From an uncultured Mycoplasmatota bacterium (GTDB lineage Bacteria > Bacillota_I > Bacilli_A > RF39 > UBA660), in contig CAOKET010000001.1 in assembly GCA_948467605.1 (NCBI GenBank), forward strand, positions 1-64,000: a DNA stretch of 64,000 nt. The letters are read 5' to 3'. The position numbers were made by a program, and so were the translations under genes. The number at the start of each line of letters is the position of its first letter. Position 1 is the first letter of the stretch. This document shows, in pieces, positions 62,086-64,000 of the stretch. The notes under the pieces were generated by a model, which saw only the letters and a list, made by a program, of their open reading frames with translations, had not been told where the DNA came from and searched no databases.

Positions 62086-64000
62086 ATGTTTGGAAAGTTT
62101 ACTGAAGAAGCACAAAAGGTATTAACTCTTAGTAGAAAAGAAATGTTGGACTTAAAACATAAGTTTATTGGTACAGAACATTTTTTACTTGCATTACTTA
62201 GTCAAAAGAAAATTTCGTTAACTTCTAGATTAAATGATTTTGGTCTTAATTATGAGGATTTTAGACGTGAACTTGTAAATATAATAGGAATTGGTGATAA
62301 AGTATCAGAATGGTATTTATATACTCCTCTTATGAAAAGAGTTATTGAATCAGCAATATTAGAAAGTAGAGATAATAATAATGGAATAGTGACACTTGAA
62401 CATTTATTTAATTCTTTATTAGAAGAAGGTGAAGGTGTTGCAGTTAGAATAATTTATTCTCTCGGACTTGATTATGATGAATTATATAGTGTATTTATTG
62501 ATGAAGATAATTTCTCTAACAGTAAATCAAAGAAACTTCTTATTGATGAGTTGGGTGTTGATTTAACTTCAAAGGCAAGTGAACTTGATCCAGTAATAGG
62601 AAGAGACGATGAATTAAGACGGGTTATTGAAGTACTTAGTAGAAGAAGTAAAAATAATCCAATATTAGTTGGAAAAGCAGGAGTAGGTAAAACTGCAATA
62701 GTTGAGGAACTTGCAAGGAAAATATCTTTGGGACAAGTGCCTAATAATCTAAAAGGTATGAGAGTTATATCTTTAGATATGGCTACTACTGTTGCAGGTA
62801 CTAAATATAGAGGCGAGTTTGAAGAGAGAGTTAGAAAAATATTAAAGGAATTAGAGGAATGTAATGACATTATTTTATTTATAGATGAGATACATACTTT
62901 AGTAGGTGCTGGTGGTGCCGAAGGTGCAATTGATGCTTCTAATATATTTAAGCCAGCCCTTGCTAGAAATAAGTTTAAATGTATTGGTGCGACTACTATT
63001 GATGAATATAAACAATATATTGAAAGTGATTCTGCATTAGAGAGAAGATTTCAAAAAATAGAGGTAAATGAACCTGATACTAATACTATAAATGATATAT
63101 TATCTAAACTTAAACCCTTATATGAAGATTATCATGGTGTTGTAATACCAGATGAAGTATTAAAAGAAATACCAGTTTTAACAAATAAGTATGTATATGA
63201 TAGATTTGAACCAGATAAATCTCTTGATATACTTGATGAGGTATGTGTAAGAGTTAAACTTAAGGACACAACTAAATATAATAAAATAAATGAACTTGAT
63301 TTTAAATTACATGATATTAGGAAATTAAAAACATCTGCAATATTAAATCAAGATTTTGAATCAGCAGTTAAAATAAGGGAAAAGGAATTTGAAATTATTT
63401 CTGAGATAAATAATTGTAATATGGAATATATTAAGAGCAAAAATAAATATATTGTAACTATCTCGGATGTCGCATTAGTTATTTCATCAAGAACAGGAAT
63501 ACCAATATATGATATTTTAAATGATAGTGTAAAATCGATTAGGGTTTTAAAAAATACTCTTTCTAAAAGTGTTTATGGTCAAGAAGAGATAATAGATAAA
63601 TTAATTAAAGTTACAAAAAGAATAAAATTGGGATATAAACGTGAACAAAAACCGTATTCATTTTTATTTTGTGGCTCAACTGGAGTTGGTAAAACTTCTT
63701 TAGCAAAAATATTTGGTGAGCATATTGTTGGAAATAGTAATATTATTAAATTAGATATGAGTGAATATAAAGAGGAACACTCAGTAAGTAAAATCTTGGG
63801 TTCACCTCCAGGATATGTCGGTTATGAAGATAATAACTATCTGTTAGATGTTATAAGAGATAAACCATATTCACTTCTTATTGTGGATGAGATAGAAAGG
63901 GCACATCCTTCAGTACTAAATCTATTTTTTCAAATATTAGATGATGGTAAAATAAAAGATTCTAAGGGTAAACTTGTAAGGTTTGATAATGTAATAATAA
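62086..64000 (+). CDS. clpC: ATP-dependent Clp protease ATPase subunit ClpC, cut by the window end
   Basis: The visible 638 residues show an N-terminal Clp repeat domain (FTEEAQKVLTLSRKEM, GTEHFLLALL), the first AAA+ module with GKAGVGKTAI and a DEIHTLVGAG Walker B, a middle UVR-bearing segment (DFESAVKIREKEFEI), and the start of the second AAA+ module (CGSTGVGKTSLAK, VDEIERAHP). It unfolds substrates for ClpP. Strong AAAGGAGGA Shine-Dalgarno. ctsR, mcsA and mcsB, often upstream in Bacilli, are absent here, and no CtsR heptad repeat was seen. Confidence 0.95.
   Translation, partial: MFGKFTEEAQKVLTLSRKEMLDLKHKFIGTEHFLLALLSQKKISLTSRLNDFGLNYEDFRRELVNIIGIGDKVSEWYLYTPLMKRVIESAILESRDNNNGIVTLEHLFNSLLEEGEGVAVRIIYSLGLDYDELYSVFIDEDNFSNSKSKKLLIDELGVDLTSKASELDPVIGRDDELRRVIEVLSRRSKNNPILVGKAGVGKTAIVEELARKISLGQVPNNLKGMRVISLDMATTVAGTKYRGEFEERVRKILKELEECNDIILFIDEIHTLVGAGGAEGAIDASNIFKPALARNKFKCIGATTIDEYKQYIESDSALERRFQKIEVNEPDTNTINDILSKLKPLYEDYHGVVIPDEVLKEIPVLTNKYVYDRFEPDKSLDILDEVCVRVKLKDTTKYNKINELDFKLHDIRKLKTSAILNQDFESAVKIREKEFEIISEINNCNMEYIKSKNKYIVTISDVALVISSRTGIPIYDILNDSVKSIRVLKNTLSKSVYGQEEIIDKLIKVTKRIKLGYKREQKPYSFLFCGSTGVGKTSLAKIFGEHIVGNSNIIKLDMSEYKEEHSVSKILGSPPGYVGYEDNNYLLDVIRDKPYSLLIVDEIERAHPSVLNLFFQILDDGKIKDSKGKLVRFDNVII

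Noticed and set aside
62472-62870. Minus-strand frame in clpC
   Set aside because: Ser/Leu-rich shadow of the clpC reading frame.

Overview
The window is a very AT-rich bacterial chromosome segment. Gene order and protein families point to Bacillota, class Bacilli, probably an uncultured relative of the small-genome, Mollicutes-like gut lineages. The placement rests on sporulation-linked bofA and spoVT in Bacillus-like order, a type-Z zinc-binding S14, the adk-map-infA-rpmJ-rpsM-rpsK-rpoA-rplQ order, and a missing rpmD between rpsE and rplO. UGA is used as a stop (for example at the end of adk), so genetic code 11 fits and the Mycoplasma code does not.

Region 1 (1-13.3 kb) is an origin-proximal block: two tandem parS sites, a small SRP RNA, then tadA, dnaX, ybaB, recR, bofA, holB, ricT, trmN6, rsmI, pth, mfd, spoVT, a 53-residue membrane protein, tatD and a secreted 3D/double-psi-barrel-like protein. 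It mirrors the Bacillus subtilis scr-dnaX-recR-bofA and pth-mfd-spoVT order and covers replication, recombination, translation quality and transcription-coupled repair.

Region 2 (13.3-35 kb) is accessory. It holds small membrane proteins, a PH-domain protein with a divergent thymidylate synthase, a metallo-beta-lactamase-fold protein, a TetR regulator divergent from a giant MMPL/RND exporter, HExxH proteins flanking a PHP phosphoesterase, an FAD enzyme, a Nudix hydrolase, a SET-domain protein, a 1401-residue surface protein, and a third HExxH protein followed by a frameshifted winged-helix remnant. The exporter carries about seven internal repeats of roughly 80 residues with EF-hand-like loops.

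Region 3 (35-43 kb) has uvrB and uvrA separated by a radical SAM enzyme and a DUF7666-like protein. Then come a small heat-shock gene whose Shine-Dalgarno lies inside a hairpin (candidate RNA thermometer), a HAD phosphatase gene broken by one frameshift, and a small unknown gene.

Region 4 (43-57.2 kb) is the S10-spc-alpha ribosomal protein cluster, with a strong promoter and a structured leader. Region 5 (57.2-64 kb) has an amidoligase-like protein, a small coiled-coil protein, a short-chain dehydrogenase, dxs (non-mevalonate isoprenoid pathway) and clpC, which is cut by the window end.

Several obvious open reading frames start too early. I moved starts by Shine-Dalgarno position, notably for tadA, whose long form runs through the SRP RNA. 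Many promoters here are of the extended -10 type (TGnTATAAT). No tRNA, rRNA, CRISPR array or intact insertion sequence was seen.
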